Positions 8,112-14,484 of a stretch of 17,922 nt of DNA are shown piece after piece. Each line of letters begins with the position of its first letter. The stretch's first letter is position 1. The position numbers and the translations under genes were made by a program. The notes beneath the pieces are model-generated. The model worked only from the letters and a program-made list of their open reading frames with translations, did no database searches and had not been told where the DNA came from. Source of the DNA: Solirubrobacterales bacterium (lineage in GTDB: Bacteria; Actinomycetota; Thermoleophilia; Solirubrobacterales; Solirubrobacteraceae); assembly GCA_026392325.1 (NCBI GenBank), contig JAPLCH010000198.1:1-17922 (forward strand), written 5' to 3'.

Positions 8112-9074
8112 TGTGTTCCTCGTATTCGTGATGGTGCAGACGATCTTTGAGCCGTCAGTGATGGTTACATCAACGGTTGTGGCATCAGCACTGGCGACCG
8201 TTGTGTCGCCGTCCTTGCAGAGGACGGAGGACGTGTAATCCGCGAGGTTGCCGACAGAACCCGCAGCCTCGGAAACGGTGTACTTGCCAGTGTTGAGCGT
8301 CAGACCACCAGTGGTTCCACCATCCGTTGCGTCCGTCTTCTTCGTCGTTCCATCGAGCTTCAGATCAAACAATCCTGGATCCGTATTCGGACTCAAGGAC
8401 TTAGTGATCGTCAGCCCACCCGTCTTGCGCGTGTTGGTCACGGTGCAGACAATCTTTGAGCCATCAGTGACCGTGACATCAACGGTTGTCGCGTCAGCTG
8501 AAGCGACGGTTGTGTCCCCGTCCTTGCACAAGATCGACGAGGTGTAGTCAGCCAAGTTGCCGACGCTGCCCGCGGCCTCACTGACCGTGTACTTGCCGGT
8601 GTTGAGCGTCAGGCCACCCGTGGTTCCACCGTCAGTTGCATCAGTCTTCTTCGTGCTGCCGTCGAGCTTGAGGTCAAACAATCCTGGATCCGTATTCGGA
8701 CTCAAGGACTTCGTGATCGTCAACCCACCGGTCTTGCGCGTGTTCGTGACAGTGCATACAATCTTTGAGCCGTCAGTCATCGTGACAGTGCAGACAATCT
8801 TTGAGCCGTCAGTCACCGTGACATCAACGGTTGTCGCGTCAGCTGAAGCGACGGTTGTGTCCCCGTCCTTGCAGAGGATCGACGAGGTGTAATCCGCGAG
8901 GTTGCCAATAGAACCGGCAGCCTCGGAAACCGTGTACTTACCAGTGTTGAGCGTCAAACCACCAGTGGTTCCACCATCAGTCGCGTCCGTCTTCTTCGTC
9001 GTGCCGTCGAGCTTGAGATCAAACAATCCTGGATCCGTATTCGGACTCAAGGACTTAGTGATCGTCAACCCACC
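8112..9074. repeat. Three near-identical direct DNA repeats (R4-R6)
   Basis: R4, R5 and R6 differ at only a few amino-acid positions (for example I/V in AGS(I/V)GN, S/T in G(S/T)TKK) plus scattered synonymous changes. Such long direct repeats can recombine, so copy number may vary between strains, and short-read assembly could collapse or expand them. Confidence 0.85.
8746..8817. repeat. 36-bp tandem duplication inside repeat R4
   Basis: Copy one (8746-8781) and copy two (8782-8817) differ at two bases. The duplication adds 12 residues, so that the strand TDGSKIVCTVT appears twice, in frame. It gives R4 a third Cys and makes it the only unit of non-standard length among the three recent copies. 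Confidence 0.85.
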
Positions 9075-10635
9075 CGTCTTGCGCGTGTTGGTGATCGTGC
9101 ACTTGATGTGGTCGCCGTCGGCCACCGTCACCTCAAGGGAGGTTCCATCCGTGGGTGGGACCCTCTCGTCACCCTTCAGACAAAGGATTGACGAGGTGTA
9201 ATCAGCGAGGTTTCCGACGCTGCCAGCCACTTCGGAAACAACGTGGGTCCCGGCCTTAACAGTCACAGCTCCGGTCGTGCCACCATCAGTCGCATCGGTC
9301 TTCTTCGTCGTCCCATCAATCTTGAGATCAAAGAGACCCGGATCAGTGTTTGGACTCAAGGACTTGACGACCTCGATCGAACCGGCCTTCAGCGTGTTGG
9401 AGACGGTGCAGATAACGCTTGATCCACCCTCAATTGTGACATCAATGGATGTGCCACTTCCACTCGCAACAGTCGTCAACCCGTCCTTGCAGAGGATCGA
9501 GGACGTGTAGTCCGAGAGCGACCCAACCGAGCCTGCGGTCTCGCTGACCGTGTGAGTCCCGGAGTTGACCGTCATGTCGCCGGTGTTGCCGCCATTGGCC
9601 GCGTCTGACTTCTTCACAAGCCCATCCAGCCGAAGGTCAAAGAGGCCAGAGTCCGATGCCGGGGTCAGGCTCTTGACGATCTTGAGAGTCCCCCATTTAC
9701 GCGTGTTGGTGAACGTGCAGACGATGTCCTGATCGGCCGCAACATTCACGACACCACCAGTGCTGTCCACTGCACCCTTCGAATCGGCACATGCAAGTTC
9801 CTGCGTGTAGTCCGAGAGACTCGTTCCGGCGTGCCCGGCCTCGGTGATCGTGTGATCTCCGACGGCTGCGGTCGTCTTGCCCGTGGTCCCACCATCGCCC
9901 ACATCAGTCGCCTTTGCAACTCCGTCGATCTTCAGGTCAAATCGACCAGCTGAGTCAGATGGCACAACCGTCTTGTTGACCGTAATCGTTCCGCCGCAGA
10001 TCTTTGCCGCAATCGCCTTAAGCACGGCAGCAAGAGCCGAAGGGTCGCTTGCGGTTGTGTAATCCGTGCCGTCAGTCGGACCTGAGACTGCTGAAAGGTT
10101 GGCTGTGGACATGCCCGTACCAACGCCTACACCCAAGATCGTCTGTGACCCTGAATCCCCAGGTATGCCGGTGGGGCTCTTCGCAGTGTTTGCGGAGGCG
10201 ACGCCGTAGGTGATGTCGTCGATGGTTCCGTTTGCGCCGCTTGGACTCTTGCCCTGGCGAACTGTCGGGTTGCCGTCTGTAACGAAGACAATCACGTCAA
10301 CGTTTGCGGCGGCCGCATCATTGAGGGCCGCATCCCAGTTTGTGTAGCCCGAACCACTCGTGTTGTTCGGGTAGATGTTGCTGACCCTCGTCTTTGCGTC
10401 GTTTTGTCCCGTAACCGTGTTCAGGTCGTACTGAGTGGTGTTGTCTGGACTCGAGTTGGTTGCAAACGAGGAGATCTTGAGGTTCGTTGGAGTGTCGGAA
10501 AGCGTGTTGATGAAAGTGTTCGCAGCCGTCTTGTAGGCATTGTTGTGACCCGATGTTGAGCCCGACGTGTCAAGCAGTAGGAGGACCCGAAGACCATGAC
10601 CGCATGAGGTGGGCAGTGGCGGGTTGTCAAGCGCG

Positions 10636-11025
10636 TTAATGAACCGGGTGCTCGCCCCAAGTGAGGCTGGAGAGCGCTCGCCAACCGCTTGGGGCCGTCT
10701 TCTCCCGCACATAGTGGGTCCCCGTGCTGGTGGAAAGCGAAGCAAGTCCAGAAGAATCGGTTGGCCCAAATGGGGTGGAGCTGCCAAACCCAGTCGAGGT
10801 GCTCTCCTCAAATGTTGCCCCAGCGAGCGCGTAGGAGTAACCCAACGCAGTGTTGTCAAGCGGCTTGCGGAAGCCACCCTTGTAAGCCTGGAAAGTGCCT
10901 GACGATGGCGAGGAGGCCGGCGCGGTATCTGGTCCCACCGATGCGATCACGGCCGCTGTCGTTGCGAATATTGCGAATGCAGTGCCAACAGAACGCCCGA
11001 CATGAGCGTTAAATCTGGGGAACAT
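10636..11025 (-). CDS. N-terminal part of the split vWA/SpaA-repeat protein (signal peptide and SpaA-like domain)
   Basis: The ATG at 11023-11025 has an excellent GGAGGT Shine-Dalgarno five bases upstream; the ATG further upstream (11091) has none and would put a hydrophilic stretch before the signal peptide. The product begins with a signal peptide (Arg residues, then GTAFAIFATTAAVIASV). A SpaA/prealbumin-like domain follows, with LAGATFEE, DSSG and VREKTAPSGW, the last being the typical 'E..APxGW' strand. After SSLTWG the frame runs into a stop at 10636, whereas the neighbouring frame continues with ASTRFINALDNPP, the usual link to a vWA domain. The 130-residue product would be a secreted fragment of unknown use. 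Confidence 0.8.
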   Translation of the reverse strand: MFPRFNAHVGRSVGTAFAIFATTAAVIASVGPDTAPASSPSSGTFQAYKGGFRKPLDNTALGYSYALAGATFEESTSTGFGSSTPFGPTDSSGLASLSTSTGTHYVREKTAPSGWRALSSLTWGEHPVH

Positions 11026-11091
11026 GATGGACCTCCGAGTCCGCACTTCGTATGTCCGAGAGACCCCACTCGAACTTCGTCTGGTACTCAA

Positions 11092-11118
11092 TAAAGGTAG
11101 AGTCGAAGCTCACCTTTA
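11092..11118. promoter_or_regulatory. Imperfect palindrome upstream of the vWA gene
   Basis: TAAAGGT (11092-11098) pairs with ACCTTTA (11112-11118), and GAG (11100-11102) with CTC (11109-11111), leaving one bulged A and a TCGAAG loop. It lies about 67 bases upstream of the start codon and overlaps a possible minus-strand -10 (TACCTT). Operator or leader hairpin are both possible. Confidence 0.35.
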
Positions 11119-11235
11119 CAGCGGTGGGAATGCGCAGAGCTGGATGTGGTTATTCCCCTCATCCTTCGTAAATCTCCGCACGCCTGAATAAGTAATTCGC
11201 CGAACCTCTTCCCCGTCTGAGGGGATGCGCTCAAG

Positions 11236-11269
11236 CAAAAGAGCCACCTGCCAGAAGGCAGATGGCTCT
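11236..11269 (-). terminator. Rho-independent terminator of the PLDc_N/SHOCT gene
   Basis: AGAGCCA (11240-11246) pairs with TGGCTCT (11263-11269) and CTGCC (11248-11252) with GGCAG (11257-11261), with one mismatch and an AGAA loop. Read on the minus strand the 12-bp stem is followed by TTT and GC. It lies just past the stop codon at 11300. Confidence 0.75.
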
Positions 11270-11299
11270 CTAAACGACTGAACTACACGACGGCTGTGG

Positions 11300-11695
11300 C
11301 TAGACGCCGGTGATCTGACCCTTCAGCTTGTCGTACTCAGCGTCGGTCAGCTTGCCCTTGTCATGAAGGCCGGAAAGGCGCTCGAGCTCTGTTGCTGGTG
11401 AAGCGGCTGCTGCCTGCTCACGGATGTAGTCATTCATCTGACCCTGCATCTCCTGCTGCTGCTTGATGGCGCGCTCACGCATGCCCGAGCCGCGGAAGAT
11501 CAGGTAGACAAACGCCGCGAGGGGCGTCAGGAAGATAAGGGCGAAAACCCAGAGTGCCTTTACTGCCCCTGACATCTCGTGATCACGGAAAAGGTCCGAA
11601 ATGATCGTGATCAGGATCCAGAACCAAAGTACCAGGAAGAAAATCGCGAGGGTCGTAACCAGCGCTTCTCCAAGGCCATAGCTTGCCAGTGGCAT
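11300..11695 (-). CDS. Small membrane protein with PLDc_N-type helices and SHOCT tail
   Basis: This 131-residue protein has two TM helices (about 11-33 and 45-67; the second ends LTPLAAFVYLIFRG, typical of the PLDc_N/PLD nuclease N-terminal hairpin family). A charged Gln/Glu-rich helix follows (70-95) and then a SHOCT motif (about 103-130: ELERLSGLHDKGKLTDAEYDKLK). There is no phospholipase catalytic domain; the N-terminal helical hairpin alone with SHOCT is a common actinobacterial arrangement of unknown function. An AAAGGA Shine-Dalgarno precedes the ATG by about six bases. It is likely an independent transcript or a readthrough product of the lipoprotein gene upstream, ending at the terminator at 11236-11269. 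Confidence 0.88.
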   Translation of the reverse strand: MPLASYGLGEALVTTLAIFFLVLWFWILITIISDLFRDHEMSGAVKALWVFALIFLTPLAAFVYLIFRGSGMRERAIKQQQEMQGQMNDYIREQAAAASPATELERLSGLHDKGKLTDAEYDKLKGQITGV

Positions 11696-11717
11696 GCAAT
11701 TCCTTTCATTGAATTTA

Positions 11718-11775
11718 GTCCCGCTATCTGCGGGACCGGAATTGGACTCTACCCTGCACCGCTTCCGGCGCAGGG
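11718..11775 (-). promoter_or_regulatory. Two adjacent hairpins between the lipoprotein and PLDc_N/SHOCT genes
   Basis: Hairpin one: GTCCCGC (11718-11724) with GCGGGAC (11730-11736), loop TATCT. Hairpin two: CCCTGC-A-CCG (11752-11761) with CGG-C-GCAGGG (11766-11775), loop CTTC. Neither has a U-tract in the minus direction. They could end or attenuate the lipoprotein transcript or stabilise the downstream mRNA. Confidence 0.4.
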
Positions 11776-11812
11776 CGCAGGGGAAAACTTCAGCGGCTGG
11801 GGTGGTCGCTAC

Positions 11813-12226
11813 TTAGGCCCGCGGAGTCTTGGAGACCTTCACGTCGAAGAACACGCGGCTGTCTGCCTCCGTGACTTTGGTGACTGTCACATACATGTCA
11901 TAGACCTTCCCGGGAGCCTCGCCGATGGAGCAGGTCATCTTGGTTCCCACCTTCGCGGTCAGGTCCGAAGGGCACTTGATCGCTGGCACCTGGGACGCGG
12001 GCACCCCCACAACCTTCGAAAGTTCAATGGCGCTCTGCTTCTCCACATCAGCTTGAGACATTGACTTCCCTCCCACAGACGCGGAGCATGCGCTCAAAGA
12101 AAGACTTGCCACGCAAGCGGTAACCAGGAGGCCGGAGCGAATTGGTCCTCGACGTCCGCCTGGAGCCTTGAGGGTTGACGAGGCCGGTGAGAGCTCGCGA
12201 AGCGGGACCAGCGAAACATTGGGCAT
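11813..12226 (-). CDS. DUF4333-type lipoprotein
   Basis: This is a 137-residue exported protein. A long N-terminal region (1-30) precedes a hydrophobic stretch and lipobox LSAC (Cys47), so it should be lipid-anchored on the outer face of the membrane. The mature part matches the DUF4333 pattern: a short helix, then IKCPSDLTAKVGTKMTCSI with a Cys pair, and beta strands (VYDMYVTVTKV...FFDVKV). Function is unknown; such domains are common in actinobacterial lipoproteins. The ATG has a GGAGGG Shine-Dalgarno at the right spacing, although the signal peptide then starts unusually late (about 30 residues in). A -10-like TCTAAT lies about 36 bases upstream on the minus strand. Confidence 0.85.
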   Translation of the reverse strand: MPNVSLVPLRELSPASSTLKAPGGRRGPIRSGLLVTACVASLSLSACSASVGGKSMSQADVEKQSAIELSKVVGVPASQVPAIKCPSDLTAKVGTKMTCSIGEAPGKVYDMYVTVTKVTEADSRVFFDVKVSKTPRA

Positions 12227-12261
12227 TAAGGCCCTCCTGATGGAATTTTTCCTAACACCCC

Positions 12262-12267
12262 ATTAGA
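12262..12267 (-). promoter_or_regulatory. -10 element for the DUF4333 lipoprotein gene
   Basis: TCTAAT on the minus strand matches TATAAT at five of six positions and lies about 36 bases upstream of the start codon, leaving room for the GGAGGG ribosome-binding site. I see no good -35 at 17 bases. Confidence 0.35.
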
Positions 12268-12316
12268 CAGGCAGAGTGTCCTCGCCGCCACACAACATTA
12301 GGCAAAGAGTCTCGCG

Positions 12317-12383
12317 GGGGCGCATTGTGGACTTTGCGGCGCGCCCCTTGAGGCAGTCCACGAACTCCAGTCCGTAGACTGGA
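12317..12383 (+). promoter_or_regulatory. Structured leader of the antiporter gene (possible pseudoknot and hairpin)
   Basis: GGGGCGC (12317-12323) pairs with GCGCCCC (12341-12347). GTGGACT inside that loop (12327-12333) pairs with AGTCCAC (12355-12361) beyond it, which is the topology of an H-type pseudoknot. A further hairpin follows: TCCAGTC (12366-12372), loop CGTA, GACTGGA (12377-12383). All stems are perfect 7-mers. Structure, transcription across the region and regulatory function are inference; no known riboswitch class was recognised. Confidence 0.35.
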
Positions 12384-12391
12384 TTCCACTT

Positions 12392-12418
12392 ATGAACTTG
12401 GAGATACGAATCAAATGA
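12392..12418 (+). CDS. Possible 8-codon upstream ORF of the antiporter gene
   Basis: ATG at 12392 opens a short frame, MNLEIRIK, whose TGA overlaps the antiporter ATG as ATGA. The antiporter's GGAG box (12400-12403) lies inside it. Stop-start overlap is the usual geometry for translational coupling. An ORF this short can occur by chance, and its own Shine-Dalgarno is weak. Confidence 0.25.
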   Translation: MNLEIRIK

Positions 12419-13629
12419 ACTCGTCCCTCTTCATCGGTGCCACCGCCATTAATTCGAGCGAGCTTGCCCCAGTCGTCGCGGTTGCTGCCACCGGAGCGCT
12501 TGCAGGAACGATCTCCGTCATCTTTGGAAACCGCGGACTCCTCCTGCCTGCCGTTGTACTTGAGCTGCTGGCAGGCATCCTGATCGGCCCCCAGCTGGCA
12601 GGCCTACAGGTATCTCACCTTCTGCTGTTTATGCAGTCGCTCGGGGTGGGACTGCTGTTCTTCTTCGCAGGGTACGAGATTGACTTTGACCGGTTGAAGG
12701 GAGACCCCCTGAAGCTTGCTCTGCTCGGTTGGGCATTCTCACTCGTTCTCGCCTATTCGATTGGGGGACTACTCGCAGCCGCTGGCATAGTGGTGTCGCT
12801 GCTCTACACGGGCTCCGCGTTGGTAACCACGTCAATTGGCACATTGATTCCAATCCTGTCTGACTCCGGCGAGCTCAAAACCAAGGTGGGAACGAACCTT
12901 CTGGCGGCTGGAGCTATAGGAGAGTTCGGTCCGATTCTCCTCCTGACCCTTTTCCTCTCAGGAGAAAAGACCGGACCCGAACTGCTCACGCTTGCTTCAT
13001 TCATCGGTATCGCTGTAGTCCTGGCCCTGCTGATCTCGCGTTCGAGACACCACTCCCTACCTCTCCTGGAGGGATCCGTAGAGAAGAGCTCCCAGATAGC
13101 CGTCCGGTGGTTCTTCCTGTTGGTGATCGGCCTCGTGCTTTGCGCATCCGAACTTGGCCTTGACCTTCTCCTTGGCGGGTTCGCCGCCGGGATGATCGCG
13201 CGGCAGATGATCGGAAAGCGGGAAATCAAGGAGTTCGAGACTAAACTGACCGCAGTGGCGTTCGGCGTTTTCGTTCCATTCTTCTTTGTTGTGAGTGGCA
13301 TGAAGCTTGATGTCAGCGCTTTGTTTACAAGCGCGTCAGGCGTACTCAAAGTGCCGCTCTTCTTCGCTCTGTTTCTCATCGTCCGAGGGACGCCAGCTCT
13401 GGTTCTCTACAGAAAGACGCTAGACCGAACGGAACGAATTGCACTCGCGCTGTTCTCATCAACCCAGCTTCCGCTGGTACTTGCAATCACAATGGTCGCT
13501 CAAGAGACGGGCCATATGAGGGCCGACACAGCGGCGGCACTCGTGATGGCCGCGGTGCTCTCAACCCTGATCTATCCGATCCTCGGGCTTCAGATTCGTA
13601 AACGGGCCGCAGAGGGCGTCGCCGCCTGA
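12415..13629 (+). CDS. Cation:proton antiporter, CPA2 (Kef/NapA-like) family
   Basis: This 404-residue integral membrane protein has about 12 TM helices and would exchange Na+ or K+ for H+ across the cytoplasmic membrane. Family marks are LLPAVVLELLAGILIGP (about 43-59), LLFFFAGYEIDFDRL (about 80-94), the unwound-helix region TSIGTLIPILSDSGELKT (139-156) and GAIGEFGPILLL (166-177), where an acidic residue sits at the ion-binding position. There is no C-terminal TrkA-N/RCK regulatory domain; the protein ends shortly after the last helix. The ATG has GGAG 11 bases upstream, a long spacing, and overlaps the upstream ORF. The SAP/GAP-family gene starts 60 bases downstream on the same strand, so the two may be co-transcribed. 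Confidence 0.9.
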   Translation: MNSSLFIGATAINSSELAPVVAVAATGALAGTISVIFGNRGLLLPAVVLELLAGILIGPQLAGLQVSHLLLFMQSLGVGLLFFFAGYEIDFDRLKGDPLKLALLGWAFSLVLAYSIGGLLAAAGIVVSLLYTGSALVTTSIGTLIPILSDSGELKTKVGTNLLAAGAIGEFGPILLLTLFLSGEKTGPELLTLASFIGIAVVLALLISRSRHHSLPLLEGSVEKSSQIAVRWFFLLVIGLVLCASELGLDLLLGGFAAGMIARQMIGKREIKEFETKLTAVAFGVFVPFFFVVSGMKLDVSALFTSASGVLKVPLFFALFLIVRGTPALVLYRKTLDRTERIALALFSSTQLPLVLAITMVAQETGHMRADTAAALVMAAVLSTLIYPILGLQIRKRAAEGVAA

Positions 13630-13689
13630 TCCGAGCCGTACCCTGGGCACACAGCCCGTCCCCGACGCACAGCATGATGCTCAAAAGCA

Positions 13690-14484
13690 ATGGGACCCAT
13701 AGTCATACTCGCGCTCGGCTCGTCCGTATTCCCAACGCTCTTGGCTGGCGTTGCGATTCTCCTCTCACGTGACAAGCCAGCGAAGCTCCTCCTCGCCTTC
13801 TGGTTGGGAGGGCTGACTGTCAGCGTTATCGCTGGCATTCTGATCGTGGACGCGTTTGGTGAGAAGGCGTCGTCCCTTGGGGCGAGCGGAAGCACCCTTG
13901 CTCCCCCGTACAGCATCGCCGCAGGGGTGGCCGCGATTGGCCTTGGAACGCTGATCGGGACGAAGCGTGGTCGCGGCTGGATCGACGGATGGCGGGCTAG
14001 ACGCTCAGAGAGAAAGCCACACAAGGATCACAAGAGTCAGCCTTGGCAGGACCGGATGCTCGGAAACGGATCCGTGATGCTCGCCGCAACCGCGGGAGGA
14101 ATCCTGAACCTGCCCGGCCCCTTCTACCTGATCGCCCTCGGTGACATTGCCTCCGGCAACTATGGCTTCTGGTCACAAGTTGGGCTGATACTGATGTTCA
14201 ACGTGATCATGCTCGCCCTTGTCGAGCTTCCAATGATTGGATTCATCTTTGACCCAGAGCGAACCGATGCTTGGGTCAGCAGCTTTGCCAGCTGGCTGAA
14301 CCGCAACGGGATTCGCATCATTGCCCTACTCGCCATGCTCTGGGGCACAAGCCTCATCGTCAAGGGCATAAGTGATGCGGGAAGCACACCGAAGGCGTCG
14401 AGCAGCAAGGAATCTCAGGCAGCTGGTCCGGCAACTGCGTCAGCGCTGACGTACTCCGCCATCAGTCGCGCCTCGTCCTCCTGA
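13690..14484 (+). CDS. SAP/GAP-family membrane protein (SfLAP-like)
   Basis: This 264-residue protein has about six TM helices, a basic loop (about 97-115) and the pattern of the actinobacterial GAP/Sap family (sulfolipid-1-addressing protein-like): an N-terminal LALGSSVFPTLLAGVAILLSR, then GGILNLPGPFYLIALGDIA (about 137-155). In mycobacteria relatives help move glycolipids to the cell surface; here the substrate is unknown. The ATG has no clear Shine-Dalgarno, and an in-frame TGA 12 bases before it limits the start. The last 24 residues are Ser/Ala-rich and are encoded opposite the 3' end of the MFS gene. Confidence 0.8.
   Translation: MGPIVILALGSSVFPTLLAGVAILLSRDKPAKLLLAFWLGGLTVSVIAGILIVDAFGEKASSLGASGSTLAPPYSIAAGVAAIGLGTLIGTKRGRGWIDGWRARRSERKPHKDHKSQPWQDRMLGNGSVMLAATAGGILNLPGPFYLIALGDIASGNYGFWSQVGLILMFNVIMLALVELPMIGFIFDPERTDAWVSSFASWLNRNGIRIIALLAMLWGTSLIVKGISDAGSTPKASSSKESQAAGPATASALTYSAISRASSS

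Larger units (their letters stand above)
7803..9992 (-). repeat. Array of seven SpaA/Cna-B-like domain repeats (about 309-bp unit)
   Basis: Units in N-to-C order: R1 9693-9992 (300), R2 9384-9692, R3 9075-9383, R4 8730-9074 (345, with an extra 36 bp), R5 8421-8729, R6 8112-8420, R7 7803-8111. R2, R3, R5, R6 and R7 are all exactly 309 bp, although R2, R3 and R7 differ much in sequence; R4-R6 are almost identical in DNA. Every unit keeps Lys at position 7, Glu near 51, two Cys and an Asn in the final TNT/SNT/TNN strand. Confidence 0.9.
7497..10660 (-). pseudogene. vWA domain plus seven SpaA/Cna-B-like repeats (main part of split surface protein)
   Basis: This is a very large exported protein of about 1050 residues in this frame. 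The frame stays open to 10877, but the part above about 10660 is out-of-frame shadow. After FINALDNPPLP comes a von Willebrand A domain (about 10555-10010) with the MIDAS metal site DTSGS, a Thr in GYTNWDAAL and VTDGNP. Seven repeats of about 100 residues follow (7803-9992), then a basic, beta-rich C-terminal domain of about 100 residues with two Cys. vWA plus Cna-B repeats is the plan of pilus-tip adhesins in Gram-positives, but there is no LPXTG motif or terminal membrane helix here. The N-terminus with signal peptide is in another frame (next entry). The likely role is adhesion or structure at the cell surface (inference). Unless frameshifting or sequence error intervenes, this part is not translated. 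Confidence 0.85.

Noticed and set aside
8112..9074. Regular near-identical repeats that could suggest a CRISPR-like array
   Set aside because: The 309-bp units are continuous coding sequence without short repeats and unique spacers, and no cas-like gene is present.
7999..9510. A series of open frames on the + strand of about 80-110 codons repeating every 300 bp
   Set aside because: They are antisense shadows of the SpaA repeats: same period, Val/Pro/Ser-rich composition, no independent start signals.
10660..10877. Extension of the vWA frame up to a start at 10877
   Set aside because: The residues are Arg/Pro/Leu-rich without family resemblance and overlap the real signal-peptide/SpaA frame, so this is out-of-frame shadow.
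12804..13379. A 191-codon open frame on the - strand opposite the antiporter
   Set aside because: It is Arg/Ser/Pro-rich with no recognisable motif and fully overlaps a well-supported antiporter gene.
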